Assembly: GCF_039535785.1 (NCBI RefSeq)
Contig: NZ_BAAAXV010000005.1
Location: 1,488,001 to 1,552,000, forward strand
Direction of reading: 5' to 3'
Length of the DNA: 64,000 nucleotides
Source: Nonomuraea helvata
GTDB lineage: Bacteria; Actinomycetota; Actinomycetes; Streptosporangiales; Streptosporangiaceae
Part shown: positions 34,478-42,770 of the stretch, in pieces
Position numbering within the stretch: position 1 is the stretch's first letter
Layout of the letters: each line of letters opens with the position of its first letter
Translations under genes and position numbers: made by a program
The notes under the pieces: generated by a model
Told to the model about the DNA's origin: nothing
The model's input: the letters and a program-made list of their open reading frames with translations, nothing else
Databases searched by the model: none

Positions 34478-36235
34478 TCAGGAGGAGATGGTCGTGGGAG
34501 TGCCGTGCCAGCTGGTCCAGAGCGCCGCGTACGACCCGCCCTTGGCCACCAGCTCCTCGTGCGACCCCAGCTCGCTGATCCGCCCGTCCTCCACGACAGC
34601 CACCCGATCGGCATCGTGCGCCGTGTAGAGCCGGTGGGCGATGGCGATCACCGTGCGCCCGTCCAGTACGGCGGCCAGCGACCGCTCCAAGTGCCGGGCC
34701 GCCCGAGGGTCGATCAGCGAGGTGGCCTCGTCCAGCACCAGCGTGTGCGGGTCGGCGAGCACCAGGCGGGCCAGGGCGAGTTGCTGGGCCTGCGCGGGCG
34801 ACACCGCCAGGCCTCCGGAGCCCACTTCCGTCTCCAGGCCCGAGGGCAGGGCGAGCACCCAGTCCAGCGCGTCCACCGCCTCGAGCGCCTTCCGTACGGC
34901 CGCGTCGTCGGCGTCCGGGCGGGCGATCAGCAGGTTGTCGCGCAACGACCCCTTGAACACGTGGTGCTCCTGCGTGACCAGCGCCACGTGCCCCCGCAGC
35001 TCGCCCAGCGGCAGATCCACGAGCGGCACCCCGCCCACGGTCACCGATCCGGTACGCGGCCCGTGGATGCCCGCCAGCAGCCGCCCCAACGTGGACTTGC
35101 CGGCCCCGGATGGTCCCACCATGGCCAGCCGCTCCCCGGGGCGGACGGTCAGGGACACCCCGTGCAGCACGTCGCGGCCCTCGCGGTACGCGTAACGGAC
35201 GCCGGCCGCCTCCAGCAGCTCCCCGGAGGGGCGCGAGGCGCCGGACACCCGGTCGTCGGGCACGTTGGACACGCCCAGCAGCCGGGCCATGGACGCCCCG
35301 CCCACCTGCAGCTCGTCGATCCAGCTCAGGAACCTGTCCAGGGGGTCGATCAGCTGCTGCGCGTAGAGCGTGGCGGTGGCCACCTGGGAGAGCGCCACCC
35401 ACCCGTTGGCGTAGAACAGGCCGCCGACCAGCAAGGTGGTCACGACCGGGATCACATATCCCAGCTCGACCGCGGGATACCACCTGGTGCGGAGCCCGAG
35501 CGTGTACCGTTCGGCCGCGAAAGAGCGGCTGATGTCGCCGTCGGTACGCGCTCGGCGGCGCGCCTGAAGCCCGAGCGCCTCCACGGCCCGGGCACCTTCG
35601 ACGGTTTCGGCCAGTCCTTCGGTCATGTCGGCATAGGCGGCGTTCTCACGGAGATAGCCGTCCCGCGCCCGTTTCAGGTACCACCGGGTGGAGATCCAGA
35701 TCACCGGCCCGGTGATCAGCATCGGCAGCATGAGCAGCGGACTGACCAGGAGCAGCGCGCCGATCGTGATCAGGAAGGTGACCAGGGCGATCAGCGTCTC
35801 CGGCACGGCGTTCCGTACGGTCCGGGACAGCGAGTCCACGTCACGGGAGGTACGCGTGATCAGGTCACCGGACCCGGCCCGCTCGACCGTGGAGAGCGGC
35901 AGCCCGAGCACCCGGTTCACGAACTCCTCCCGGAGCTCGGCCAGCACCTTCTCGCCGAGCCTGGCCGAGGCCAGCACCGCGTACCGTACGAGCACGCCCT
36001 GCAGCAGCAGGAAGCCGCCGATGGCGGCGGCCACGACGGCGACGTTCACCTCGGCGCCGTACTGGACGTCCTGCACCAGCCCGCCGAGCTGCCACGGCAC
36101 GACCAGACCCGCGACGGCCGCCAGCCCGTGCAGGGCGAGCGCGAGCGCAAGCCGGCGCGGGTAGCGGAGCGTCAGCCGCCTGGCGTAGGCGCGCACCTGT
36201 TTCCGGTCGGCGACCGGCAGGATCTCACGAGCCAT
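34478..36235 (-). CDS. ABC exporter half, ATPase with intact Walker A
   Basis: A 585-residue fused transmembrane/nucleotide-binding half-exporter. Six membrane helices lie in residues 25-300. Walker A is GPSGAGKS (374-381), Walker B TLVLDEA (498-504) and the switch His is in IAHRL (534). The signature loop is degenerate: LAVSPAQAQQLALAR (476-490) replaces LSGGQ. With the upstream half it would form a heterodimer having one good and one dead ATP site. Gap to the upstream gene is 49 bases, so they form one operon. The substrate is unknown. Confidence 0.88.
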   Translation of the reverse strand: MAREILPVADRKQVRAYARRLTLRYPRRLALALALHGLAAVAGLVVPWQLGGLVQDVQYGAEVNVAVVAAAIGGFLLLQGVLVRYAVLASARLGEKVLAELREEFVNRVLGLPLSTVERAGSGDLITRTSRDVDSLSRTVRNAVPETLIALVTFLITIGALLLVSPLLMLPMLITGPVIWISTRWYLKRARDGYLRENAAYADMTEGLAETVEGARAVEALGLQARRRARTDGDISRSFAAERYTLGLRTRWYPAVELGYVIPVVTTLLVGGLFYANGWVALSQVATATLYAQQLIDPLDRFLSWIDELQVGGASMARLLGVSNVPDDRVSGASRPSGELLEAAGVRYAYREGRDVLHGVSLTVRPGERLAMVGPSGAGKSTLGRLLAGIHGPRTGSVTVGGVPLVDLPLGELRGHVALVTQEHHVFKGSLRDNLLIARPDADDAAVRKALEAVDALDWVLALPSGLETEVGSGGLAVSPAQAQQLALARLVLADPHTLVLDEATSLIDPRAARHLERSLAAVLDGRTVIAIAHRLYTAHDADRVAVVEDGRISELGSHEELVAKGGSYAALWTSWHGTPTTISS

Positions 36236-36284
36236 GCGGCCTCACCTCCCGGCATGCAGAAGCCTCATACGTCCGGGGCATGGT

Positions 36285-37973
36285 TCAGTCCTCTCCGCGC
36301 GTCACGGTCGCGGCGTACTCCGGCGAGTCGCCCAGCAGTTGCCGGTGCGTGCCCTCCGCCAGCACTCGCCCGTCCTTCACGTAAACGACGTGGTCGGTGC
36401 GGTCGAGCACCAGCGGGCTGGTCGTGCAGATCAGCGTGGTCCTGCCGGCCCTGGCCTTGGCCAGGCGTTCGGCGATGCGGGCCTCGGTGTGGGCGTCGAC
36501 GGCGCTGGTGGGCTCGACGAGGATGAGCACCTCCGGGTCGGCCAGCAGCGCCCTGAGCAGGCGGAGCCGTTGCTGCTGCCCGCCCGAGAACTCCCGCCCG
36601 CCCTCCGCCACCATGGCGGAGAGTCCGTCGGGCAGGGCCTCGACGATGTCCTCGGCGCAGGCCGCGTGCAGGGCCTGGCGCACCTCCTCGTCGGTGGCCT
36701 CGCCGCGCACGTCCAGTTCGTCGCGCAGGCGGCCGGTGAACAGCCGGGCGCCGTTGTCGGCGACCAGGATCCGGGAGCGGACCTCCTCGATGGGCAGCGT
36801 GGACAGGTCGGCCGCCCCGAACATGACATCGCCGTCGGCGTAGCGGCCGAGCCGGTCGGCGATGGCGATGGCGTCCTCGGGCGCGTCGGCGGCGACCGCC
36901 GTGAGGCAGCCGGGCTGGAGGGTGACGCCGCTGTACGAGTCGCGCAGCACGCCACCCGCGCTGCTCCCGGCGCCGCCGGTGATCTCGGGCTCGATGGACA
37001 GGATCCGGATCACGCGCCCGGCCGCCACGTGGCCCTTGGTGAGCTTGTCGGCGGCCTCGGTGAGCGTGCGCATGGGCCCGATCAGGAACACGGCATAGAG
37101 GTAGAAGGCGACCAACTGCCCCGTGGGGATCTCCCCGGCGACGGCGAACGAGGCGCCGACGCCGGTGACGACCGCGATGAGCAGGCCGGGCAGCACGATC
37201 TGGGCGCCTTCGAGCACCGACTCGACCCCGGCCACGCCTACTCCGGCCTGCCGGACCCGCTGGGACCCGGCGCGGTAGCGCGCGGCGAAGACCTGCTCGC
37301 CGCCGATGCCGCGCAGCACCCGGAGGCCCGCCACGATGTCGGCGGCCCTGGTGGACAGGTCGCCGGTCAGCTCGCGCTGCCTGGCCTGCCGCTTGTGCAG
37401 GGGCCTGAGCAGCGGCCCGACGGCGACGGCCATGAGCGGCACGCCGAACAGGACCAGCAGCCCCAGCGGCAGCGAGGTCGAGATGAGGATCACGGTGACG
37501 GTGACGATCGCCACGACGGCGCCGGTGCCGCGCAGCAGGATGTCCATGGAGTTGCCGATGTGGGCGATGTCGGAGTTGCCGACGCTGACGACCTCGCCGG
37601 TCGAGAGCCGCTTCGGCAGCGTGGCGCCCAGCCGGGCGGCCTGCCTGGCGGTCAGCTGGACGGTGCGGTACGCGGCGGCCAGCCAGTTGTAGACCGCCAT
37701 CCGGTGCCGCATGATCCCGCTGTACGCCTGCACCAGCCCCAGCCCGAACAGGACCGACGCCCAGAGCACCAGCGCCCCGGTGTCCTTGGCGGTGACCGCC
37801 TCGATCCCCTTGCCGAGCGCCGCCGGCATCAGCGCCTGCACCAGCCACCACAGCGTCGCGAAGCCGATGCCCGCGAGAAGGGGTGCGCCCTGCCGCCGCG
37901 CGGTCCACCACAGATAGCGGAGCGGGCTGCGTTTGTCGGGCTCGCCGGGATCGGCTTCAGGAAGGGAGCGCAT
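36285..37973 (-). CDS. ABC exporter half with degenerate ATPase
   Basis: A 562-residue half-exporter, first in the operon. The membrane domain is normal (residues 20-310). In the nucleotide domain the Walker A P-loop is gone: residues 358-377, TAVAADAPEDAIAIADRLGR, have neither the Gly-rich loop nor Lys. Walker B reads VLILVEP (482-488) with Asp replaced by Val, and the switch His is missing (ICTTSPLVLD). The signature FSGGQQQRL (462-470) is intact. So this half can donate only its signature motif to the partner's ATP site. I use ATG 37973; the frame opens at 38012. It is divergent from the nar remnant. Confidence 0.85.
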   Translation of the reverse strand: MRSLPEADPGEPDKRSPLRYLWWTARRQGAPLLAGIGFATLWWLVQALMPAALGKGIEAVTAKDTGALVLWASVLFGLGLVQAYSGIMRHRMAVYNWLAAAYRTVQLTARQAARLGATLPKRLSTGEVVSVGNSDIAHIGNSMDILLRGTGAVVAIVTVTVILISTSLPLGLLVLFGVPLMAVAVGPLLRPLHKRQARQRELTGDLSTRAADIVAGLRVLRGIGGEQVFAARYRAGSQRVRQAGVGVAGVESVLEGAQIVLPGLLIAVVTGVGASFAVAGEIPTGQLVAFYLYAVFLIGPMRTLTEAADKLTKGHVAAGRVIRILSIEPEITGGAGSSAGGVLRDSYSGVTLQPGCLTAVAADAPEDAIAIADRLGRYADGDVMFGAADLSTLPIEEVRSRILVADNGARLFTGRLRDELDVRGEATDEEVRQALHAACAEDIVEALPDGLSAMVAEGGREFSGGQQQRLRLLRALLADPEVLILVEPTSAVDAHTEARIAERLAKARAGRTTLICTTSPLVLDRTDHVVYVKDGRVLAEGTHRQLLGDSPEYAATVTRGED

Positions 37974-38115
37974 GGCCTGACAAGGTTGACAAGGCACCCC
38001 CCGGCCGGGCAAACGGTTTTCTCCGCGCCGGCACCTCCACAGGCACGTGACCTTTACGAAGCTCAGGCATACACCCTGTGTAACAGAGTCTCACTTTCTG
38101 TGATGAAGTGGGGGT

Positions 38116-38322
38116 ATGAGCGCGGAGGGCCTCCTGCTGAAGACCGGCCGATTCCTGCGCAGGTCGGTCACCAGCACCGACCTGCGCACTCTCTATCTGA
38201 AGGGCGGCACGGAAGGCGACGCCTATTACCGCGACCGGTGGAGCCTACTCAACTGGGACGGCCGCGGCACCCCCGCCGGCCTGTTCCCGCCCAAGAGGGG
38301 CCCCAAGAGAGGAAGCTCATGA
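38116..38322 (+). pseudogene. narG-narH deletion fusion (nitrate reductase remnant)
   Basis: A 68-residue open frame. Residues 1-41 (LLLKTGRFLRRSV, TDLRTLYLKGGTEGDAYYRD, RW) match the first residues of NarG, the molybdenum catalytic subunit of membrane nitrate reductase. Residues 42-66 (SLLNWDGRGTPAGLFPPKRG) look like the extreme C-terminus of actinobacterial NarH, the iron-sulfur subunit. A single in-frame deletion of roughly 5 kb from a narGHJI operon explains this. GGGGGT precedes the ATG. The stop overlaps the narJ start (ATGA), as the intact narH-narJ junction would. The NarH match is from memory and less certain than the NarG one. Confidence 0.7.
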
Positions 38323-38873
38323 ACAGGGCCGTGATCTGGCAAGCCGCCGCGCATCTCCTCGCCTACCCCGACGAGCGCTTCTGGCGCCGCCTCCCGCTGA
38401 TCAGGGAGGCCGCCGAGCCGCATTTCGGGACGTTCCTGTCGCAGGTCTCCGAGCTCGGCCCCGGCGAGCTGGCCGCGCACTACGTGGAGACGTTCGACCT
38501 GCACCGGCGCTGCTGCCTCTATCTGACCTACTACACCGACGGCGACACCCGCCGCCGCGGCCGCTCGCTGGCCGCGCTGAAACAGCGCTACCGCGCGGCC
38601 GGGTGGGAGCTCATGGACGACGAGCTGCCCGACTTCCTGCCGGTGATGCTGGAGTTCGCCGCGCACGATCACTCCGGCGCCGCGCTGCTCATGGAGCACA
38701 GGCCGGGGCTGGAGCTGCTGCTCACCGCCCTGACCGACCGCGACTCACCGTACGCGTACGTGATCGGCGCGGTCTGCGCGACCCTCCCGCCGATCACCGC
38801 CGCGGAACGGCTCCAGGCCACGCGCCTGGCGCAGGGCGGGCCGCCCGCCGAGACCGTAGGAGGCTACCTGTGA
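38319..38873 (+). CDS. narJ: Nitrate reductase assembly chaperone NarJ
   Basis: A 184-residue TorD/NarJ-family chaperone that inserts molybdenum cofactor into NarG. Recognisable segments are WQAAAHLLAYPDERFWRRLP, YVETFDLHRRCCLYLTYYTD (the most conserved NarJ block), DDELPDFLPVMLEFAA and AYVIGAVCATLP. The frame is intact and only slightly shorter than usual. It has lost its client, because narG and narH upstream are reduced to a fusion scrap and narI downstream is broken, so it is probably a relic on the way out. Confidence 0.88.
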   Translation: MNRAVIWQAAAHLLAYPDERFWRRLPLIREAAEPHFGTFLSQVSELGPGELAAHYVETFDLHRRCCLYLTYYTDGDTRRRGRSLAALKQRYRAAGWELMDDELPDFLPVMLEFAAHDHSGAALLMEHRPGLELLLTALTDRDSPYAYVIGAVCATLPPITAAERLQATRLAQGGPPAETVGGYL

Positions 38874-39296
38874 CATGGGGCGAGAGCATGATCTGGATGG
38901 TCGCCCCCGTATCTCACCTTGGTGATCTTCGTGGGCGGGCTGATCTGGCGTTACCGGTACGACAGGTTCGGCTGGACCACCCGCTCGTCCCAGCTCCACG
39001 AGAGCGCGCTGCTGCGCCTGGCGAGCCCGCTGTTCTGGGGCGGCCTCTCGGGCCTGGCCACGCTGGCCGGCATGGTCCTGCTGATCCACCGCCGCCGTAC
39101 CGACGACCCGGTGTTCATGGCGACCACGGCCGGACGCCATGTCGATGGGGCAGGCCGACATTCTTTACAAGGTGCACACCGTCGTCGGGATGGCGCTGCT
39201 TGTTCTCTTCCCGTTCAGCCGCCTGGTGCATGCGTTTTCCGCCCCTTTGGGCTATTTGTTCCGTCCTTACATCGTGTATCGGAGTCGCGTTCGATA
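38870..39296 (+). pseudogene. narI: narI, decayed cytochrome b subunit
   Basis: The remnant starts with GTG in the narJ stop (TWGESMIWMVAP). An extra C in the run at 38904-38908 shifts the frame, which continues LVIFVGGLIWRYRYDRFGWT and TRSSQLHESALLRLASPLFW. About 45 residues are then missing before GGLSGLATLAGMVLLIHRRR. A second loss follows FMATTAGRH, after which another frame gives ILYKVHTVVGMALLVLFPFS and RLVHAFSAPLGYLFRPYIVY. That last part is the conserved NarI C-terminus and keeps its stop near 39296. So narI has one frameshift plus two deletions and cannot form the heme b membrane anchor. Confidence 0.78.
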
Positions 39297-39344
39297 GCGT
39301 GCCGGGCGTCTGGGAGCGGCTCGGGTGCGCCAGAATCGACCCTT

Positions 39345-39965
39345 GTGAAGCACGGGTACACCAACAGCACATTCGGCGACGGCGCCCTGGTCGTGAAGTG
39401 CTACCAGGGCCCGGAGGCGGCGTTCCGGCTGGGCACGGAGAGCAGATACCTGCGCCGCCTGCGTGGCCGCATCCCCGTGCCCCGCGTGCACAAGGTCACC
39501 GAGACGAGCCTGACCACCCGCTTCGTCTCCGGCGTCCACGGCCAGGACCTCCTCGACGAGGGCCACGCCGCGGAGGTGCTCACCGAGTGCGGCCGGATCC
39601 TGTCCGAGCTCCACCGGCTGGGCATCGTGCATGGTGACTTCGGCCCGCAGAACATGCTGTTCGACCCGGCCACGTTCAGGACGACCGCCATACTCGACTG
39701 GGAGTGGGCCCACCCCGGGCGCCCGGTCGAGGACCTGGCGTGGTGCGAGTGGATCATCCGCAGCCACCACCCGGAGCACGTCCCGCTGCTCACCCACTTC
39801 TTCGCCGCCTACGACGGCCCGGTTCCCGAGTGGGCCGAGCGCCATGAGGCGATGGTGACGCGCTGCCGTGACCTGCTCGACTTCTGCGTCCGCTGGGAGC
39901 CCGGCGGTGGCGGCGAGAAGATCTGGCGCGAACGCATCGACGCGACGACCGCCTGGATCGAATAG
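39345..39965 (+). CDS. APH/kinase-fold phosphotransferase
   Basis: About 206 residues of protein-kinase-like fold. VVKCYQGPEAAFRLGTESRY has the ATP-binding Lys and helix C region, HRLGIVHGDFGPQNMLFDP is the catalytic loop with Asp and Asn, and TAILDWEWAHPGRPVEDLAW contains the metal-binding Asp. This is the aminoglycoside phosphotransferase/choline kinase superfamily; the substrate is unknown. Start GTG 39345 is the first in frame after the nar remnant. It converges with a second kinase-fold gene, eight bases apart. Confidence 0.8.
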   Translation: MKHGYTNSTFGDGALVVKCYQGPEAAFRLGTESRYLRRLRGRIPVPRVHKVTETSLTTRFVSGVHGQDLLDEGHAAEVLTECGRILSELHRLGIVHGDFGPQNMLFDPATFRTTAILDWEWAHPGRPVEDLAWCEWIIRSHHPEHVPLLTHFFAAYDGPVPEWAERHEAMVTRCRDLLDFCVRWEPGGGGEKIWRERIDATTAWIE

Positions 39966-39972
39966 GCGCCCG

Positions 39973-40641
39973 TCAGGCGCGGGCGCGGATCAGCCGCACG
40001 GCGTCGGCGAGCAGCGAGAGCTCCCGCCGGGTGAGCGTCGCATTCGCGCCCCTCCTCGCCCTGGCCCGCTCGAGCCCGTCCTCGAAGTCCATGGCGCCGC
40101 CGAGCCCGGCGAGCAGGGCGACGAGGGCCGCCCGCGCCGGCCCGGCGAACTCGCTCTCCTCATCCACCGCCACCTGCGCGATGATCACCGCGGACATGGC
40201 GCAGTCCATCCCCGGCGGTCCCTCCTGGCTGTTGCACCAGTCGATCACCACGGGCCCTCGGGGCGTCAGCATGACGTTGTCCGGATGCAGATCGAGATGG
40301 AGCACCCGATCAGCGGGATCCCCGGACACCCGGGCCGGGATCTCGTGCAGCCGCAGCAGCAGCCGCGCCAGCACCGCGCCCGCCTCCTCGGGCGCGATCT
40401 CCCCGTCGATGAGCGCCCGCAACATGGTCGGCCCGGTCAGCCGCGCCATCACCAGGTCGGTGACCTGAGCCGCGCCGGGATACACCGCGGGCACCGGGAA
40501 GCCGTGCGCGGCCACGTACGCGATGACCGCCGCCTCCCGCCGCGCGTCGATGTCCATCCGGTAGCGCCGTAACACCCGGTCGCCGTCGATGGCGTACACG
40601 TCCGCGGTCCGCCCGGACCCCAGCAACTCACCGATCTCCAT
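39973..40641 (-). CDS. APH family phosphotransferase
   Basis: A 222-residue kinase-fold protein. LLGSGRTADVYAIDGDRVLR is the glycine loop, DRVLHLDLHPDNVMLTPRGP the catalytic loop (Asp, Asn) and PVVIDWCNSQEGPPGMD the metal-binding Asp. No Cys or membrane signals stand out. It is the second kinase-fold gene in tail-to-tail orientation here; the two share little sequence beyond the motifs. Natural substrate unknown. Confidence 0.82.
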   Translation of the reverse strand: MEIGELLGSGRTADVYAIDGDRVLRRYRMDIDARREAAVIAYVAAHGFPVPAVYPGAAQVTDLVMARLTGPTMLRALIDGEIAPEEAGAVLARLLLRLHEIPARVSGDPADRVLHLDLHPDNVMLTPRGPVVIDWCNSQEGPPGMDCAMSAVIIAQVAVDEESEFAGPARAALVALLAGLGGAMDFEDGLERARARRGANATLTRRELSLLADAVRLIRARA

Positions 40642-40714
40642 GGCCGCAACCTACCGATGAACGCGGGCACAAAAGCCGTGGCTCGCCCGCGGTGACTCGG
40701 GTTAGGTTCCGTTC

Positions 40715-41797
40715 ATGGCCGACGTTCATGGCATGTGCGAGGACCGCTTCGGTGAGGTGCGCGACCTGCTCGCCGCCTCACTCGACAAAGACGACGTGGG
40801 CGCCTCGGTGGCGGTCTACGTCGACGGCGAGCCGGTGGTGGACATCTGGGGCGGGTACGCCGACGCGGCCCGCACCGTCCCCTGGGAGCGCGACACCATC
40901 ACCAATGTCTGGTCCACCACCAAGACGATGACAGCGCTGTGCGCGCTGATCCTCGCCGATCGGGGCGAACTCGACCTGGACGCGCCGGTCGCCGCCTACT
41001 GGCCGGAGTTCGCCGCCGCGGGCAAGGAGCACGTGCGGATACGGCACGTGCTCTCCCACACCGCCGGCCTGCCCACCTGGGACGAGCCGATGGCGGTCGA
41101 GGACCTCTACGACTGGCACCTGGCCACGTCGCGACTGGCCGCGCAGGCGCCGCACTGGGAGTCCGGCACCGAGGCCGGGTATCACGCGATCACTCAGGGG
41201 TTCCTGGTCGGGGAGGTGGTCCGCCGCGTCACCGGTCGCAGCCTGGGCGCCTTCTTCGCCGAGGAGGTGACCGGGCCGCTGGGCGCCGACTTCCACATCG
41301 GCCTCACCGCCGAGCACGATCACCGGGTCGCCCCCAACATCCCGCCTCCGAACGCTCCTTCCCACCCGTCCGGCAATCCCCCGGTGGAGCCCGCGGACGT
41401 GAACACCGCCGCCTGGCGGCGTGCCGAGATCCCGGCCGCGAACGGCCACGGCAACGCCCGCTCGGTCGGCCTCGTCCAGTCCGTGCTCGCCTGCGGCGGA
41501 GCGCTGCGCGGAGTGCGACTGCTGTCGGAGGCAGGCTGTGAGCGCGCCCTGGAGGAGCAGTACCAGGGGTTCGATTCCGTCCTGGGCACGCGGATGCGGT
41601 ACGGCATGGGGTACGGGCTGGTCGGCGGGCCGCGTACGTGCTCCTGGGGCGGGCGCGGCGGCTCCCTGGTGCTGATCGACCTCGATGCCCGCATGACGGT
41701 GGCGTACATGATGAACCAGATGCTCGAGCCGGGCACGCTCGGGGACGACCGCGGCATGGGGTTCGTGCTGGCCGCCTACGAGGGGCTGACTGCCTGA
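40715..41797 (+). CDS. Serine hydrolase, class C beta-lactamase family
   Basis: A 360-residue EstB/PBP4*-like serine hydrolase. The nucleophile motif SxxK is STTK (S67-K70), the second motif is the Tyr of GTEAGYHAITQGF, and the third lies in the GGRGGSL region near residue 311. HVLSHTAGLPTWDEP is typical of the family. No signal peptide is visible, which suggests a cytosolic esterase rather than a secreted beta-lactamase. Confidence 0.87.
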   Translation: MADVHGMCEDRFGEVRDLLAASLDKDDVGASVAVYVDGEPVVDIWGGYADAARTVPWERDTITNVWSTTKTMTALCALILADRGELDLDAPVAAYWPEFAAAGKEHVRIRHVLSHTAGLPTWDEPMAVEDLYDWHLATSRLAAQAPHWESGTEAGYHAITQGFLVGEVVRRVTGRSLGAFFAEEVTGPLGADFHIGLTAEHDHRVAPNIPPPNAPSHPSGNPPVEPADVNTAAWRRAEIPAANGHGNARSVGLVQSVLACGGALRGVRLLSEAGCERALEEQYQGFDSVLGTRMRYGMGYGLVGGPRTCSWGGRGGSLVLIDLDARMTVAYMMNQMLEPGTLGDDRGMGFVLAAYEGLTA

Positions 41798-41884
41798 TTG
41801 TTCTGTATCCGATCTATAGCCCTTTTGTGGCGCCGGTCGTGATCGTTGGTCACGTAAGCCCCCCGCAGAAGGGAAGAAACACGC

Positions 41885-42100
41885 ATGCGCGTTCGTGCAG
41901 GCATCGTCGCAGCAGGTATCGCAGCGCTGGCCGCCTTCGGCGTAGCCGCGCCGGCACAGGCCGCCGACTGGACCTACATCGGCGAGTACACCAGCTACAG
42001 CAAGTGCGTCGACATGGGCCAGCAGTACAAGCGTGAGGGCTGGCACGAGTACAAGTGCTCGCTGAACGGCACGGGCTGGTACTACCTCTGGGTCAGGTAG
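41885..42100 (+). CDS. Small secreted Cys-containing protein
   Basis: A 71-residue precursor with a clear signal peptide (GIVAAGIAALAAFGVAAPAQA, cut before ADW). The mature part of about 44 residues is aromatic-rich (DWTYIGEYTSYSKCVDMGQQ, then EYKCSLNGTGWYYLWVR) with two Cys that could form one disulfide. It resembles small secreted proteins common in Streptosporangiaceae, of unknown role. GAAGGGAAG precedes the ATG and a strong terminator follows, so it is a single-gene transcript. Confidence 0.72.
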   Translation: MRVRAGIVAAGIAALAAFGVAAPAQAADWTYIGEYTSYSKCVDMGQQYKREGWHEYKCSLNGTGWYYLWVR

Positions 42101-42110
42101 TCCCGCGTAC

Positions 42111-42143
42111 GAACGGCGCCTCCCGGACAAGGGGGCGCCGTTC
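42111..42143 (+). terminator. Hairpin terminator of the small secreted protein gene
   Basis: GAACGGCGCC (42111-42120) pairs with GGCGCCGTTC (42134-42143), a 10-bp perfect stem, extended inside by CCC/GGG pairing, followed by GGCATTTC. Confidence 0.7.
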
Positions 42144-42233
42144 GGCATTTCACCAGCCGAGGTGTAACAACAGGAGGGTTCGGACCACTTCGTGGTGTCA
42201 GAAGAACGCATCCCGAACGAAGGGGCTGGGCGG

Positions 42234-42770
42234 GTGACGGATGATGCGCACCGGTTCACCGGCATGTACGACGAATGCCGGCAACGCGTGTGGGCCTATG
42301 TGGTCAGCCGCGCGGGGCGGCAGGTGGCGGACGAGGTGGTGAGCGAGACGTTCGCGATCGCCTGGCGGCGGCTGGACGACGTGCCCGAGCCGGCGCTGCC
42401 GTGGTTGCTGGGCGTCGCGAGGAACGTGCTGCGTGACAACGTACGCGCCGAGGTACGCCGGGAGGCGATCGCGGCCGAGCTGCGGGCCTGGACGGAGGGG
42501 GACGTCGCCGATCAGGTGACCGAGCGGCTGGGCGTGCTGCGCGCGCTGGCCACGCTGGCCGACGACGACCGGGAGCTCCTCGTCCTGGTCGCCTGGCACG
42601 GGCTGTCGCCGAAGGAGGGCGCGCGGGTCGTCGGCTGCTCGTCGGCGGCGTTCCGCGTACGGCTGCATCGGGCCCGCAAACGGCTCAAACAGGCCATGGA
42701 AGCCACAGATGCCGGCGCCCGGCGCGAACCCCTGCCCCACGTGCGGAACCTCAGCGAGGAGTGGTCATGA
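42234..42770 (+). CDS. ECF sigma factor, CU044-associated
   Basis: A 178-residue sigma-70 family factor. Region 2 is FTGMYDECRQRVWAYVVSRA and DEVVSETFAIAWRRLDD; region 4 is LLVLVAWHGLSPKEGARVVG then CSSAAFRVRLHRARKRLKQA. I start at GTG 42234 (VTDDAHRF), with AAGGGG upstream; GTG 42192 is possible. Its stop overlaps the next gene (ATGA), a CU044-type membrane protein that likely acts as its anti-sigma partner. Confidence 0.87.
   Translation: MTDDAHRFTGMYDECRQRVWAYVVSRAGRQVADEVVSETFAIAWRRLDDVPEPALPWLLGVARNVLRDNVRAEVRREAIAAELRAWTEGDVADQVTERLGVLRALATLADDDRELLVLVAWHGLSPKEGARVVGCSSAAFRVRLHRARKRLKQAMEATDAGARREPLPHVRNLSEEWS

Noticed and set aside
36234..38873. 879-residue plus-strand open frame
   Set aside because: It lies antisense to the two ABC exporter genes, has His/Arg/Gly-rich filler composition and no domains; only its last part is real (NarJ). 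It is a GC-bias shadow.
38919..39344. N-terminal extension of the kinase-fold protein into the nar remnant
   Set aside because: The open frame continues upstream, but that part reads as NarI sequence followed by an out-of-frame stretch; the kinase fold begins at GTG 39345.
39345..40641. Aminoglycoside resistance genes
   Set aside because: Both proteins have only the general kinase-fold motifs; nothing specific to known aminoglycoside-modifying enzymes can be seen, so no resistance is claimed.
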